From Desulfofustis sp. (lineage in GTDB: Bacteria; Desulfobacterota; Desulfobulbia; Desulfobulbales; Desulfocapsaceae), in NCBI GenBank assembly GCA_022340565.1, contig JAJDNR010000127.1, forward strand, positions 1 through 34,399: a DNA stretch of 34,399 nt. Direction: 5' to 3'. A program made the translations under genes and the position numbers. Position 1 is the first letter of the stretch; every line of letters begins with the position of its first letter. The notes beneath the pieces were generated by a model, which searched no databases, was not told where the DNA came from, and saw only the letters and a program-made list of their open reading frames with translations. Positions 10,797-18,757 of the stretch are shown here, piece by piece.

Positions 10797-13010
10797 ATGT
10801 CACGATTAGTAGCATTTGCAGCGATTCAGGGCGGTTATAAGGTCGTTTCTCAGGTAGAGGGCGAGCTTGAGCGAGCCCTGAAGTCCTACGATGCGTCCAC
10901 CAAGATCGGGTTTGGAAACACCGCCTACTACCTGCCGGTGATCTATTCGCTCACCGGCATGAAGTGCGAGACCCTGGAAGATCTGAAAAAGCCGCTGGAA
11001 TTCGCCCGCGGCCTGCTGCCTCCGCATATCAAGGGGCACAACCATCTTCCCTACCTCGGGCCGCTTCTCGATGCCGGCATGGCGGGCCTGTTCGCGTACG
11101 AGATTCAGGAAGCGCTCCGCATCCTGCGCGAACCCGACTTTTACACCTTTACTGAAGACCCGGATATCGACGCCGGCAAGATCTGGGTCGGTCCCGCCGA
11201 TGATACGATTCTCAGAAAGCGAGGCGTCGAGTTCGTCGACGGTTCGGCGCCGGGTTTTGCCGCTGTTGTCGGCGCGGCCCCGAATGCCGAGATCGCCAAG
11301 ATGATCGTCGAGGATTATCAGAAGAAGTCGCTCTATATCTTCTGCGCGGCCCATCACAACCGCAAGACGGTCATTGAACAATGCCTCGAGGCCGGCATGC
11401 AGATCGGCTGGAATACCCGGATCGTGCCGTTCGGACCGGATATTTCATCGGCGATCTTTGCCCTTGGCTTTGCCAACCGGGCGGCCATGGCGTTCGGCGG
11501 TATCCATCCGGGCGACTACCGCAGGATGCTGATGTACAACAAGAACCGAATCTTCGCCTTTGTCAACGCCTTGGGAGACGTCGGAACCGAATGGGCTGTC
11601 GCTGCCGCCGGCTGCGTCAACTGGGGGTTCCCGACCCTGGCCGACACCGATATCCCGGAGATTCTGCCGACCGGTATCTGCACCTACGAGCATGTAGTAG
11701 CCAACGTGCCGCATAACGAGATCTGCCAGAAATCGGTTGAGGTCCGCGGCCTCAAGATCAACATCACCGAGATCGACATCCCGCTGGCCTTCGGCCCGGC
11801 CTTCGAGGGCGAGCGCGTGCGCGGCGCCGATCTTTTCTGCCAGACCGGCGGCGGCAAGACCCAGTGCACCGAACTGGTCAAGATGGCCGATATGGGCGCC
11901 ATCGAAGACGGCAAGGTCAAGGTGGTCGGTCCCGACATCGCCGATATCAAGGAGGGCGGCACCTTCCCGCTCGGCATCTATGTGGAGATCGCCGGGCGCG
12001 AGTTCCAGGAGGACTTCGAGCCGATCATGGAACGCCAGATCCATCATTTGATCAACTATATCCAGGGCATCATGCACATCGGACAGCGTGACATCTCCTG
12101 GGTGCGCATCTCCAAGGCGGCGATCGAGAAGGGATTCACCTTGAAGGATATCGGCGTGGTTCTGCACGCCAAGTTCCATCAGGAGTTCCAGAAGATCGTC
12201 GACAAGGTCCAGGTGACCCTGTACACCAAGAAGGCCGATGTCGACAAATTGACCAAGCGGGCCCGTGCCGAGTATAAGCGCCGCGACGAGCGCGTCGACA
12301 CGATGACCGACGAGGATGTGGACACCTTCTACTCCTGCACGCTGTGCCAATCGTTCGCCCCCAGCCACGTCTGCACCGTCAGTCCGGAACGTACCGGTCT
12401 CTGCGGCGCGTACAACTGGATGGACTGCAAGGCCTCGTTCGAGATCAACCCGACCGGCCCCAACCAGCCGATCAAGAAAGGCAAGGTGCTCGATCCCAAG
12501 TTCGGGCGCTTCCAGGGAGTCGACGAGTTCATCAAGGGTGCCTCCAAGGGCGCCATCGAGACCTACAACTTCTACTCGATGGTCAACGCCCCGATGACCA
12601 CCTGCGGCTGCTGCGAGTGTATCGCGGCGATGCTGCCGTCGTGCAACGGTATCATGACGGTTGGTCGTGACTACGCGGGAGATACGCCCTGCGGCATGAA
12701 ATTCACGACCCTGGCGGGCGTCATGGGCGGTGGCCAGTCCTCGCCCGGTTTCGTCGGTCATTCCAAGTTCAACATCACCCAGAAGAAGTTCATCCTCGGT
12801 GACGGCGGACTGCTGCGTATGGTATGGATGCCGAAGATTCTCAAGGATGAGATCTACGACCGGCTCAATGCCCGCGGCAAGGAGATGGGCGTCGAGAACT
12901 TCGCCGATATGATCGCCGATGAGACCGTCGGTCTCACCGAAGATGAAATCCTGCCGTTCCTGCAGGAGAAGGGTCATCCGGCATTGAGCATGGATCCACT
13001 GATCGCCTAA
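10797..13010 (+). CDS. acsB: acetyl-CoA synthase (CODH/ACS alpha/beta-type subunit)
   Basis: A 737-residue bacterial-type acetyl-CoA synthase, including the N-terminal CODH-interacting domain that archaeal CdhC lacks. A-cluster residues are all present: C514, C517 (YSCTLC), C526 (SHVC) and C536 (GLCG) for the 4Fe-4S cluster, and the C603-G604-C605 motif for the distal nickel. Each is exactly eight positions later than the Moorella thermoacetica numbering I know (506, 509, 518, 528, 595-597). It condenses CO, the corrinoid methyl group and CoA to acetyl-CoA. A strong Shine-Dalgarno (AAGAAAGGAGG) precedes the ATG. A GC-rich hairpin follows the stop codon before acsC. Confidence 0.98.
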   Translation: MSRLVAFAAIQGGYKVVSQVEGELERALKSYDASTKIGFGNTAYYLPVIYSLTGMKCETLEDLKKPLEFARGLLPPHIKGHNHLPYLGPLLDAGMAGLFAYEIQEALRILREPDFYTFTEDPDIDAGKIWVGPADDTILRKRGVEFVDGSAPGFAAVVGAAPNAEIAKMIVEDYQKKSLYIFCAAHHNRKTVIEQCLEAGMQIGWNTRIVPFGPDISSAIFALGFANRAAMAFGGIHPGDYRRMLMYNKNRIFAFVNALGDVGTEWAVAAAGCVNWGFPTLADTDIPEILPTGICTYEHVVANVPHNEICQKSVEVRGLKINITEIDIPLAFGPAFEGERVRGADLFCQTGGGKTQCTELVKMADMGAIEDGKVKVVGPDIADIKEGGTFPLGIYVEIAGREFQEDFEPIMERQIHHLINYIQGIMHIGQRDISWVRISKAAIEKGFTLKDIGVVLHAKFHQEFQKIVDKVQVTLYTKKADVDKLTKRARAEYKRRDERVDTMTDEDVDTFYSCTLCQSFAPSHVCTVSPERTGLCGAYNWMDCKASFEINPTGPNQPIKKGKVLDPKFGRFQGVDEFIKGASKGAIETYNFYSMVNAPMTTCGCCECIAAMLPSCNGIMTVGRDYAGDTPCGMKFTTLAGVMGGGQSSPGFVGHSKFNITQKKFILGDGGLLRMVWMPKILKDEIYDRLNARGKEMGVENFADMIADETVGLTEDEILPFLQEKGHPALSMDPLIA

Positions 13011-13025
13011 TAACAGACGGGCCCC

Positions 13026-13063
13026 GGCCGGCTGCGACGGCTTACCTGCCGACGCAGCCGGCC
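13026..13063 (+). other. strong intercistronic hairpin acsB/acsC
   Basis: GGCCGGCTGCG (13026-13036) and CGCAGCCGGCC (13053-13063) are perfect complements. Inside them CGGC/GCCG adds four pairs after an A-A mismatch, giving about 15 base pairs around a six-base loop. No T-run follows, so it is probably an mRNA 3'-end stabiliser or processing site within the operon rather than a full terminator. It may set different levels of acsB and acsC message. Confidence 0.7.
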
Positions 13064-13104
13064 CTGTTTGCACGACCCGAAAAACAGAAGAGGAGAGTAT
13101 AACA

Positions 13105-14445
13105 ATGGCATTAACAGGAATGCAGATATTCAAACTCCTGCCGAAGACCAACTGCAAGGAGTGCGGGGTGCCGACGTGTCTTGCCTTTGCGATGAACCTT
13201 GCGTCGGGCAAGGCGGAGCTTGACTCCTGCCCGTACGTGTCGGACGAGGCCCGGGCTCAGCTCGAAGAGGCATCGGCACCGCCGATTCGCCAGGTGGAAG
13301 TCGGCAAGGGTGTGCGGGCAGCGAAGACGGGTGGTGAAACCGTGCTCTATCGGCACGAAAAGACCTTTTACAACCCCACCTTGTTCGCCGGTCTGATCAC
13401 CTCCGACACTCCGGCGGCTGATGTCGAGGCCAAGCTGAAGTGCTGGAACGCGCTGCAGTACGAACGCGTCGGGCTGAACCTGAGACCGGAACTGGCCGCC
13501 GTCAAGGACGTCGGCGGCAACAAAGACGCCTTTGCGGCGATCGCCAAGCTGGTGGCGGAAACGTCGGAATTCAACGTCATCCTGATGAGCGAGGACGCCG
13601 ATGTAATGGCGGCGGGAATCGACGCCTGCAAGTTCAAACACCCCGTCATCTACAGCGCCACCGAAGCCAATGTCGACGCGTTCGGCAAACTGGCGCTGGA
13701 CAGCGGGCTGCCGCTGGCGGTTAAAAGCGATTCCATCGACGGCCTTATTGCCCTGTCGGATAAACTGACCGGCATGGGACTCAAGGATCTGATCCTCGAT
13801 CCCGGTTCCCGGGAGGTCAAACCGGCACTGCATGACATGGTCGCCCTGAGAAGGGCGGCACTGAAGGCCGGCAACCGTTCGGTCGGGTTCCCGACCATCG
13901 CCTTCCCCTGCGAGATGACCTCGAACAAGGACATGGAGGCGCTGATCGCCGGCATGTACGTGGCGAAGTATGGCGGCATCATCGTGCTGTCGGACCTCGA
14001 GACCGAGGTGATGTTCCCGCTGATGCTGGAACGTCTCAACATCTTCACCGACCCGCAGCGACCGATGACGGTAACCGAAGGCATCTACGAGATCGGCAAC
14101 CCGGACGAGAACTCACCGGTGCTGGTTACCACCAACTTCGCGCTGACCTACTTCATCGTATCCGGCGAGGTCGAATCGTCCAAGGTTCCCTCCTGGCTGC
14201 TGATCAAGGATTCGGAGGGCCTGTCGGTTCTGACCGCATGGGCGGCCGGCAAGTTCAGCGGCGACGATGTCGGTGTGTTCGTAAAGAAGTGCGGTATCGC
14301 CGACAAGGTCAAGCATACGGAACTGATCATCCCCGGCTACGCGGCATCCATCGTCGCCGATGTCGAGGAAGAACTGCCCGGCTGGACAATCACCGTCGGC
14401 CCCAGGGAAGCGGCGCATATTCCCGGCTTTTTGAAAGCGAGGTAA
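13105..14445 (+). CDS. acsC: corrinoid/iron-sulfur protein large subunit (gamma)
   Basis: A 446-residue large subunit of the corrinoid iron-sulfur protein. The N-terminal 4Fe-4S domain has C17, C20, C25 and C42 (NCKECGVPTCLAF ... DSCPYV), the same spacing as the Moorella protein. The middle is a TIM barrel (FNVILMSEDADVMAAGID, DLILDPGSREVKPAL), and the C-terminal part is the B12-binding region (TNFALTYFIVSGEVESSKVPSWLLIKDSEGLSVLTAWAAGKF). With AcsD it shuttles methyl from methyl-THF to AcsB. The start ATG follows GAGGAGAG. Hairpins lie on both sides of this gene within the operon. Confidence 0.97.
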   Translation: MALTGMQIFKLLPKTNCKECGVPTCLAFAMNLASGKAELDSCPYVSDEARAQLEEASAPPIRQVEVGKGVRAAKTGGETVLYRHEKTFYNPTLFAGLITSDTPAADVEAKLKCWNALQYERVGLNLRPELAAVKDVGGNKDAFAAIAKLVAETSEFNVILMSEDADVMAAGIDACKFKHPVIYSATEANVDAFGKLALDSGLPLAVKSDSIDGLIALSDKLTGMGLKDLILDPGSREVKPALHDMVALRRAALKAGNRSVGFPTIAFPCEMTSNKDMEALIAGMYVAKYGGIIVLSDLETEVMFPLMLERLNIFTDPQRPMTVTEGIYEIGNPDENSPVLVTTNFALTYFIVSGEVESSKVPSWLLIKDSEGLSVLTAWAAGKFSGDDVGVFVKKCGIADKVKHTELIIPGYAASIVADVEEELPGWTITVGPREAAHIPGFLKAR

Positions 14446-14449
14446 CAGC

Positions 14450-14489
14450 GATCGACCGCTGACCGTCTGCGGATGGTCAGCGGTCGATC
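14450..14489 (+). other. strong intercistronic hairpin acsC/acsE
   Basis: GATCGACCGCTGACC (14450-14464) and GGTCAGCGGTCGATC (14475-14489) form a perfect 15-pair stem with a ten-base loop. It begins five bases after the acsC stop codon. No T-run follows, and the acsE Shine-Dalgarno (AAAAGGAG) is about 35 nt further on. It is likely a message stabiliser, processing site or weak attenuator. The Met codon at 14473 falls in its loop and is not a credible start for acsE. Confidence 0.7.
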
Positions 14490-14535
14490 TCCGATTCCGA
14501 TTCACCGGGTTAAATTCAGATTAAAAGGAGAGGCT

Positions 14536-15426
14536 ATGATACTTCACGGTGAAAGCCTGAACGTCATATCGAGGAAGATTGGCACCGCCTTTCGGGAGCG
14601 GGACCCAAAACCAATTCAGGAAGAGGCCCTTGAACAGAAAGAACTGGGCATGGACTACATCGACATCAACCTCGGCCCGGCCAAGAAGGACGGACATGAA
14701 CTGATGCCGTGGGTATGCCAGGTGGTCCAGGAGGTCGTGCCGGATATCCCGTTGCTGCTCGACACCTCCAACATCGCCGCCATAGAGGAAGGGCTCAAGG
14801 TGCTGAAGCCGGCCAAGCACCCGCATATCATCAACTCGATCATGGCCCGGCCGGAGCGCTATGAAGCCATGCTGCCGCTGTGCAACAAGTATAACGCCGA
14901 CATGGTCGCCCTGTTGTGGGGCCCGGACGGGCTGCCGCGGGACGAGAACGAACGGGCGGCCCTGGCGGTGGAACTGATCTATGCGGCCAACGAGGCCGGG
15001 GTGGAAAATGAACGAATCTGGGTCGACGGCATCGTCACCCCGGTCAATATCCAGCAGCCCCAGCTGGTGAGCCTGATGAACTTCATGATGATGCTCGAGG
15101 ACATCGCCCCGGGCACCAAGTCCACCTGCGGCCTGTCCAACATTTCCAACGGCCCGCCGGTCGAACTGCGGCCCATTCTCAACACCACCTATATGATCAT
15201 GCTCGAACGCTACGGCATGAAGGCGGTGATCAGCGATCCGCTCGACACCAACCTCACCGCGGTCGCCAAGGGCAAGCGTCCGGAGGTGGTGGACATCGTC
15301 CATCAGGCCATGGACGGCACCGCTCCGGATCCGTCGTCGATCGACAAGGAACTGGGCGATTATGTGAAAACCGTCAAGGTCATTATGGGTGAGACCCTGT
15401 TCTCGGATTCCTACCTAGAAATCTGA
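14536..15426 (+). CDS. acsE: methyltetrahydrofolate:corrinoid/iron-sulfur protein methyltransferase
   Basis: A 296-residue pterin-binding-fold methyltransferase that passes the methyl group of 5-methyl-THF to the AcsC/AcsD corrinoid. Visible family blocks are GESLNVISRKIG, DYIDINLGPAKKDG, PLLLDTSNIAAIEEGLKV, IINSIMARPERYEAMLPLCNKYNADMVALLWG, WVDGIVTPVN and TCGLSNISNGPP. It is somewhat longer than the Moorella enzyme (about 262), mostly at the C-terminus. Start ATG 14536 is set by AAAAGGAG; the upstream in-frame Met at 14473 is inside a hairpin. It is the last gene before a strong intrinsic terminator. Confidence 0.95.
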   Translation: MILHGESLNVISRKIGTAFRERDPKPIQEEALEQKELGMDYIDINLGPAKKDGHELMPWVCQVVQEVVPDIPLLLDTSNIAAIEEGLKVLKPAKHPHIINSIMARPERYEAMLPLCNKYNADMVALLWGPDGLPRDENERAALAVELIYAANEAGVENERIWVDGIVTPVNIQQPQLVSLMNFMMMLEDIAPGTKSTCGLSNISNGPPVELRPILNTTYMIMLERYGMKAVISDPLDTNLTAVAKGKRPEVVDIVHQAMDGTAPDPSSIDKELGDYVKTVKVIMGETLFSDSYLEI

Positions 15427-15444
15427 TCTCGTACCGCCTATCCG

Positions 15445-15480
15445 CAAAAAGCCCCATTCCAAAAAGAATGGGGCTTTTTG
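15445..15480 (+). terminator. intrinsic terminator after acsE
   Basis: CAAAAAGCCCCATTC (15445-15459) and GAATGGGGCTTTTTG (15466-15480) form a perfect 15-pair stem with a six-base loop. The flanking A-run and T-run make it potentially bidirectional. It ends the acs transcript 18 nt after the acsE stop. Confidence 0.93.
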
Positions 15481-15543
15481 TATCATCATGATTAAAGTTG
15501 ATCCCAAAACACATGATGTGGAAACAGATCAACAGGTGCGAGC

Positions 15544-15834
15544 ATGGAAGAAGCAACCGCAAACAAGAACCGTGAAGGCTGGGTCTGGGTGGTCGTCTGC
15601 GACAAGGATGATGGGGGACATTATCTGGGACTGTACGACGAAGAAAAAGATATTCATTTCATTCCTGCCTTCAGCAGTAAAGAAGAAGCCAGCGACTGCT
15701 ATCTCAACCTTCCCCGTGGAAAGGGCAAAAAATATGAAGTGCAGGCCGTCCATATCGAGGAATTGAACCAGGACGCCGAAAAAGGTGGATTCGTCGTGAC
15801 ACTGCTCGACAGTGACGGAAAGGTCCTGAAGTAG
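15544..15834 (+). CDS. small hypothetical protein between acsE and cooC
   Basis: A 96-residue acidic, soluble protein (GWVWVVVCDKDDGGHYLGLYDEEKDIHFIPAFSSKEEASDCYLNLPRGKGKKYEVQAVHIEELNQDA...). It has no signal peptide, membrane helix or metal-binding cysteine motif. The alternation of short strands and a helix suggests a small alpha/beta domain. I do not recognise a named family. Codon use resembles the neighbours, and the competing frames lack protein character. It starts 63 nt after the acs terminator and ends 66 nt before cooC, so it may be co-transcribed with cooC. A CODH/ACS-related role is guilt by association only. Confidence 0.75.
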   Translation: MEEATANKNREGWVWVVVCDKDDGGHYLGLYDEEKDIHFIPAFSSKEEASDCYLNLPRGKGKKYEVQAVHIEELNQDAEKGGFVVTLLDSDGKVLK

Positions 15835-15869
15835 ATCATTTTGGCTTTCACCTAACCGATCAGCCGCTT

Positions 15870-15899
15870 ACCAGAGAACGACCGACCAGAGAACGACCG
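15870..15899 (+). repeat. 15-bp tandem duplication directly before cooC start
   Basis: ACCAGAGAACGACCG occurs twice without spacer (15870-15884 and 15885-15899), and a single T separates the second copy from the cooC ATG at 15901. Each copy contains GAGAA, the only Shine-Dalgarno-like sequence before cooC, so the duplication doubles the candidate ribosome-binding segment. Confidence 0.85.
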
Positions 15900-15900
15900 T

Positions 15901-16680
15901 ATGGGCCTCAAAATAGCAATCGGCGGCAAGGGTGGGGTTGGCAAGACTACCGTCTCGGCCCTGCTCGCCCGATGTTTCGCCGCAGACAGCAACAACAACG
16001 TGATCGCCATCGATGCCGACCCTGTATCCAACCTTGCCGCCGGACTGGGCATCGACGAACGCGAGCCGATCACACCGATCGCCGAACTCCGGGATTTGAT
16101 CGCCGAACGGACCGGGGCTCAGCCCGGCACGATGGGCGGGTTTTTTACGCTGAACCCGAAGGTCGACGATATTCCCGAGCGATTTTCCCGTGAACGTGAC
16201 CATGTCAAACTGCTGGTCATGGGTACGGTCCAGCACGGCGGGTCCGGCTGCATCTGTCCGGAAAGCGCGATTCTCAAGGCTCTGATGACGCACCTCGTGT
16301 TCGTGCGCAAGGACATCGTGCTGATGGATATGGAAGCCGGTGTCGAGCACCTCGGCCGGGCGACGTCGGCGGCGGTCGATGCATTGGTGATCGTCGTCAA
16401 CCCCGGGGCCAGAAGCCGCCTCGCCGCGGAGAAGATACGAAAGCTCGGAGCCGATATCGGCATCAAGCGCATCGTGGTGCTCGGCAACCGGGTCAGAAAC
16501 CAGGAGGATGCGGATCTGATCAGGGCGTCACTGGAAGATTTCGAGATTATCGGCTTCCTGCCCGAGCACGATGAAATCATCGACGCCGACCGCTCTGGAA
16601 GACGGCCGTTCGATGACATAAACGATGCCCCCCGCGAATTGTTCGATATCGTCTCCACCTTGTCATCTTACCGGGATTAG
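15901..16680 (+). CDS. cooC: CODH nickel-insertion accessory ATPase
   Basis: A 259-residue MinD/NifH-like P-loop ATPase. The deviant Walker A motif GGKGGVGKTT lies at residues 8-17, the switch region IDADPVSNLAAGLG follows, and C117-I-C119 (GSGCICPE) is the C-x-C pair that binds nickel between two monomers in characterised CooC proteins. DMEAGVEHLGR is the switch II region. It uses ATP to load nickel into the C-cluster of CooS and possibly the A-cluster of AcsB. Length is typical. The start is preceded only by a weak GAGAA site inside a tandem duplication. A weak hairpin with T-run follows the stop. Confidence 0.93.
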   Translation: MGLKIAIGGKGGVGKTTVSALLARCFAADSNNNVIAIDADPVSNLAAGLGIDEREPITPIAELRDLIAERTGAQPGTMGGFFTLNPKVDDIPERFSRERDHVKLLVMGTVQHGGSGCICPESAILKALMTHLVFVRKDIVLMDMEAGVEHLGRATSAAVDALVIVVNPGARSRLAAEKIRKLGADIGIKRIVVLGNRVRNQEDADLIRASLEDFEIIGFLPEHDEIIDADRSGRRPFDDINDAPRELFDIVSTLSSYRD

Positions 16681-16682
16681 CG

Positions 16683-16701
16683 CGGGCCTCTTCCCGTTTT
16701 T
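16683..16701 (+). terminator. weak hairpin plus T-run after cooC
   Basis: CGGG (16683-16686) and CCCG (16693-16696) form a four-pair stem with a six-base loop, followed at once by TTTTT (16697-16701). The stem is short, but position and T-run fit an intrinsic terminator for cooC. The rest of the 277-nt gap to the next gene holds nothing I recognise. Confidence 0.4.
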
Positions 16702-16957
16702 CAGGACAGAATCCGGTCGAAAACCGCGACGCATTCACTGCCGAACGGGCCCGGAACCGTCGCCATGACAATGATGACCATCTCCTGCCGCGCTTCCGAT
16801 CCGACCGCGGCGCCGACCGCCCCAGAATAGCTGTTTACCTCTCTATTCCAAAGTGCTACCGTGTCGATACATGACAGGCTCTTAAGGGGGTGAACGAGGC
16901 TGCTGGCAGGCGCCGGCCGCCAGATCGCGTTCATCGGAATCATATCGGAACAGGGCT

Positions 16958-18634
16958 ATGGAAAGTCGAGCGGGCTTTGGGTTTTGTCACGTGTTGCTGA
17001 TTCTGATATGTATGGTGCTCAGCACATTCCTGCCGGTTCCGCTGCTCACCGAAGCCGCCTACGGATACAACGGCATTACCTCGGCTGATGATGCATACGG
17101 CGGTCTTCGGGGATACCACAGTGCTATGGTGGTTGTCGACGGCAACGACCTGTTTCGAGTCGTTGGGGTCGAGTCTTATCCCGCCGCCCGGCGGGCACGG
17201 AAGATCGCCGAACATATCATCGAGATTGCAAAAAAACCAGATTTTGATCCGGACCGTATCGAGGTCCGTGAGATCAATGGGATCGTCACGATCTTTGCCG
17301 ACAACCTGGCGGTAATGAGCGTCTTTACCGAGGATGCGGAACTGGCAGGCGATTTCACCCCGGAGGCTCTGGCCAACACGCTTTTCAGAACTCAGATAAG
17401 CAACGCGGTATACAATTATCGATACGAACGCCAGGCCTCCACGCTAAAGCACACGCTGTTAAAGGCTCTGACCAGAACGGTGCTGCTCGTCCTGGTCCTG
17501 GCTGTACTCTTCTGGAGTTTCAGAAAAGGGGACCAGCTGCTCGAGGATCGCTTAAAAGGCAGGATAGAACGCCTCGAGTCGAAGTCGAAGCGCATACTGC
17601 AGGCCCGGCAGATCTGGCTGGTGTTCAGATTCATTATCGGATTTTCACGAGCGGCGCTGGTTCTGCTGATTCTCTACCTCTTTCTGAATTTCGTCCTCGG
17701 TCTCTTTCCCTGGACCCGACAGCTGGCCAACACCCTGCTCTATTTTGTCATCGATCCGCTCAAAATACTCTGGCGGGCGTTCATAGACTACCTGCCAAAG
17801 CTGTTCTTTCTGATCATCATCTTCCTGATATTCCGCTATGCGCTGGGCCTTGCCCGGGCGATTTTCGACCGTGTCGACCAGGGGCTGTTCAGGATTGCCG
17901 GATTCGAGGCGGAATGGGCATGGCCGACCTACCGGATCGTTCGCATCGTTGTCATAATTCTCGGACTCATCATCGCCTACCCGTATATTCCGGGGTCCGG
18001 TTCAGAAGCCTTCAAGGGCATTTCCCTGCTGATCGGCGTGCTTTTCTCGCTTGGTTCGTCCTCGATTATTTCGAACATAATCGCCGGCTACATGATGACC
18101 TACCGGAGGGCATTCAGAGAAGGAGACCGGGTCCGGTTCGGAGAACATGAAGGAACGGTCACCGATGTGAATCTTCTCGGAACGCATATCAGATCCCTGA
18201 AAAATGAAGAAATTATCATTCCCAACGCGACGATCATCAACGGTGAAGTGGTCAATTACACCAAATTGGCCGCCAAAGAGGGAGTTATCCTGCATACCAC
18301 GGTCGGGATCGGCTATGAAGTACCGTGGCGGCAGGTCGAGGCGATGCTGCTGATGGCCGCCGTGCGGACCTCGGGGTTGCAGCGGAAATCCGAGCCGTTC
18401 GTGCGGCAGAAGGAACTGGGAGATTTCGGCGTCGTTTACGAGCTCAATGCCTACTGCCGCAAAGTCGAAAACATGATGGCCATCTACTCTGAGCTGCATG
18501 GCAACATTCAGGACGTGTTCAACGAGTACGGGGTGGCGATCATGACCCCTCATTACGTCGCCGACACCGACGATGCGAAGGTGGTGCCGAAAGACAAGTG
18601 GTATCTGTCACCGGCACGGCGGCCCGCAGATTAG
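16958..18634 (+). CDS. MscS-family mechanosensitive channel with extra N-terminal domain
   Basis: A 558-residue membrane protein. Residues 1-35 form a signal peptide or first helix (GFCHVLLILICMVLSTFLPVPLL). A soluble segment of about 120 residues follows, and then hydrophobic helices near 168-190, 222-250, 285-305, 325-345 and 350-385. The last of these (GISLLIGVLFSLGSSSIISNIIAGYMMTYRRAF) is the pore-lining TM3. The cytosolic MscS beta domain follows (REGDRVRFGEHEGTVTDVNLLGTHIRSLKNEEIIIPNATIINGEVVNYT). It would release solutes on osmotic downshift; the large N-terminal region marks a divergent member. It has its own transcription unit with a terminator after it, and no link to the acs genes is evident. 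Confidence 0.9.
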   Translation: MESRAGFGFCHVLLILICMVLSTFLPVPLLTEAAYGYNGITSADDAYGGLRGYHSAMVVVDGNDLFRVVGVESYPAARRARKIAEHIIEIAKKPDFDPDRIEVREINGIVTIFADNLAVMSVFTEDAELAGDFTPEALANTLFRTQISNAVYNYRYERQASTLKHTLLKALTRTVLLVLVLAVLFWSFRKGDQLLEDRLKGRIERLESKSKRILQARQIWLVFRFIIGFSRAALVLLILYLFLNFVLGLFPWTRQLANTLLYFVIDPLKILWRAFIDYLPKLFFLIIIFLIFRYALGLARAIFDRVDQGLFRIAGFEAEWAWPTYRIVRIVVIILGLIIAYPYIPGSGSEAFKGISLLIGVLFSLGSSSIISNIIAGYMMTYRRAFREGDRVRFGEHEGTVTDVNLLGTHIRSLKNEEIIIPNATIINGEVVNYTKLAAKEGVILHTTVGIGYEVPWRQVEAMLLMAAVRTSGLQRKSEPFVRQKELGDFGVVYELNAYCRKVENMMAIYSELHGNIQDVFNEYGVAIMTPHYVADTDDAKVVPKDKWYLSPARRPAD

Positions 18635-18644
18635 GCCGGCCTGA

Positions 18645-18678
18645 AAAACCGCAGGTCTACGAGAGACCTGCAGGGTTT
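18645..18678 (+). terminator. bidirectional intrinsic terminator (mscS / ugpC)
   Basis: GCAGGTCT (18651-18658) and AGACCTGC (18664-18671) form an eight-pair stem around a five-base loop. A's precede it and GGGTTTT follows, and AAAACC/GGGTTTT pairing can extend it. It stands between the convergent mscS gene and the ugp operon and can serve both. Confidence 0.8.
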
Positions 18679-18757
18679 TATCGAGAACGGAACACGAAGA
18701 GCGGCGGGTTCGTCTTCGATGCTGAAACGGTCGATTTTGGACTGCCCGGAGGCAGTA

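Noticed and set aside
16701-16943. 80-codon minus-strand frame between cooC and mscS
   Set aside because: No ribosome-binding site, no family character; the gap is better seen as promoter region of mscS.
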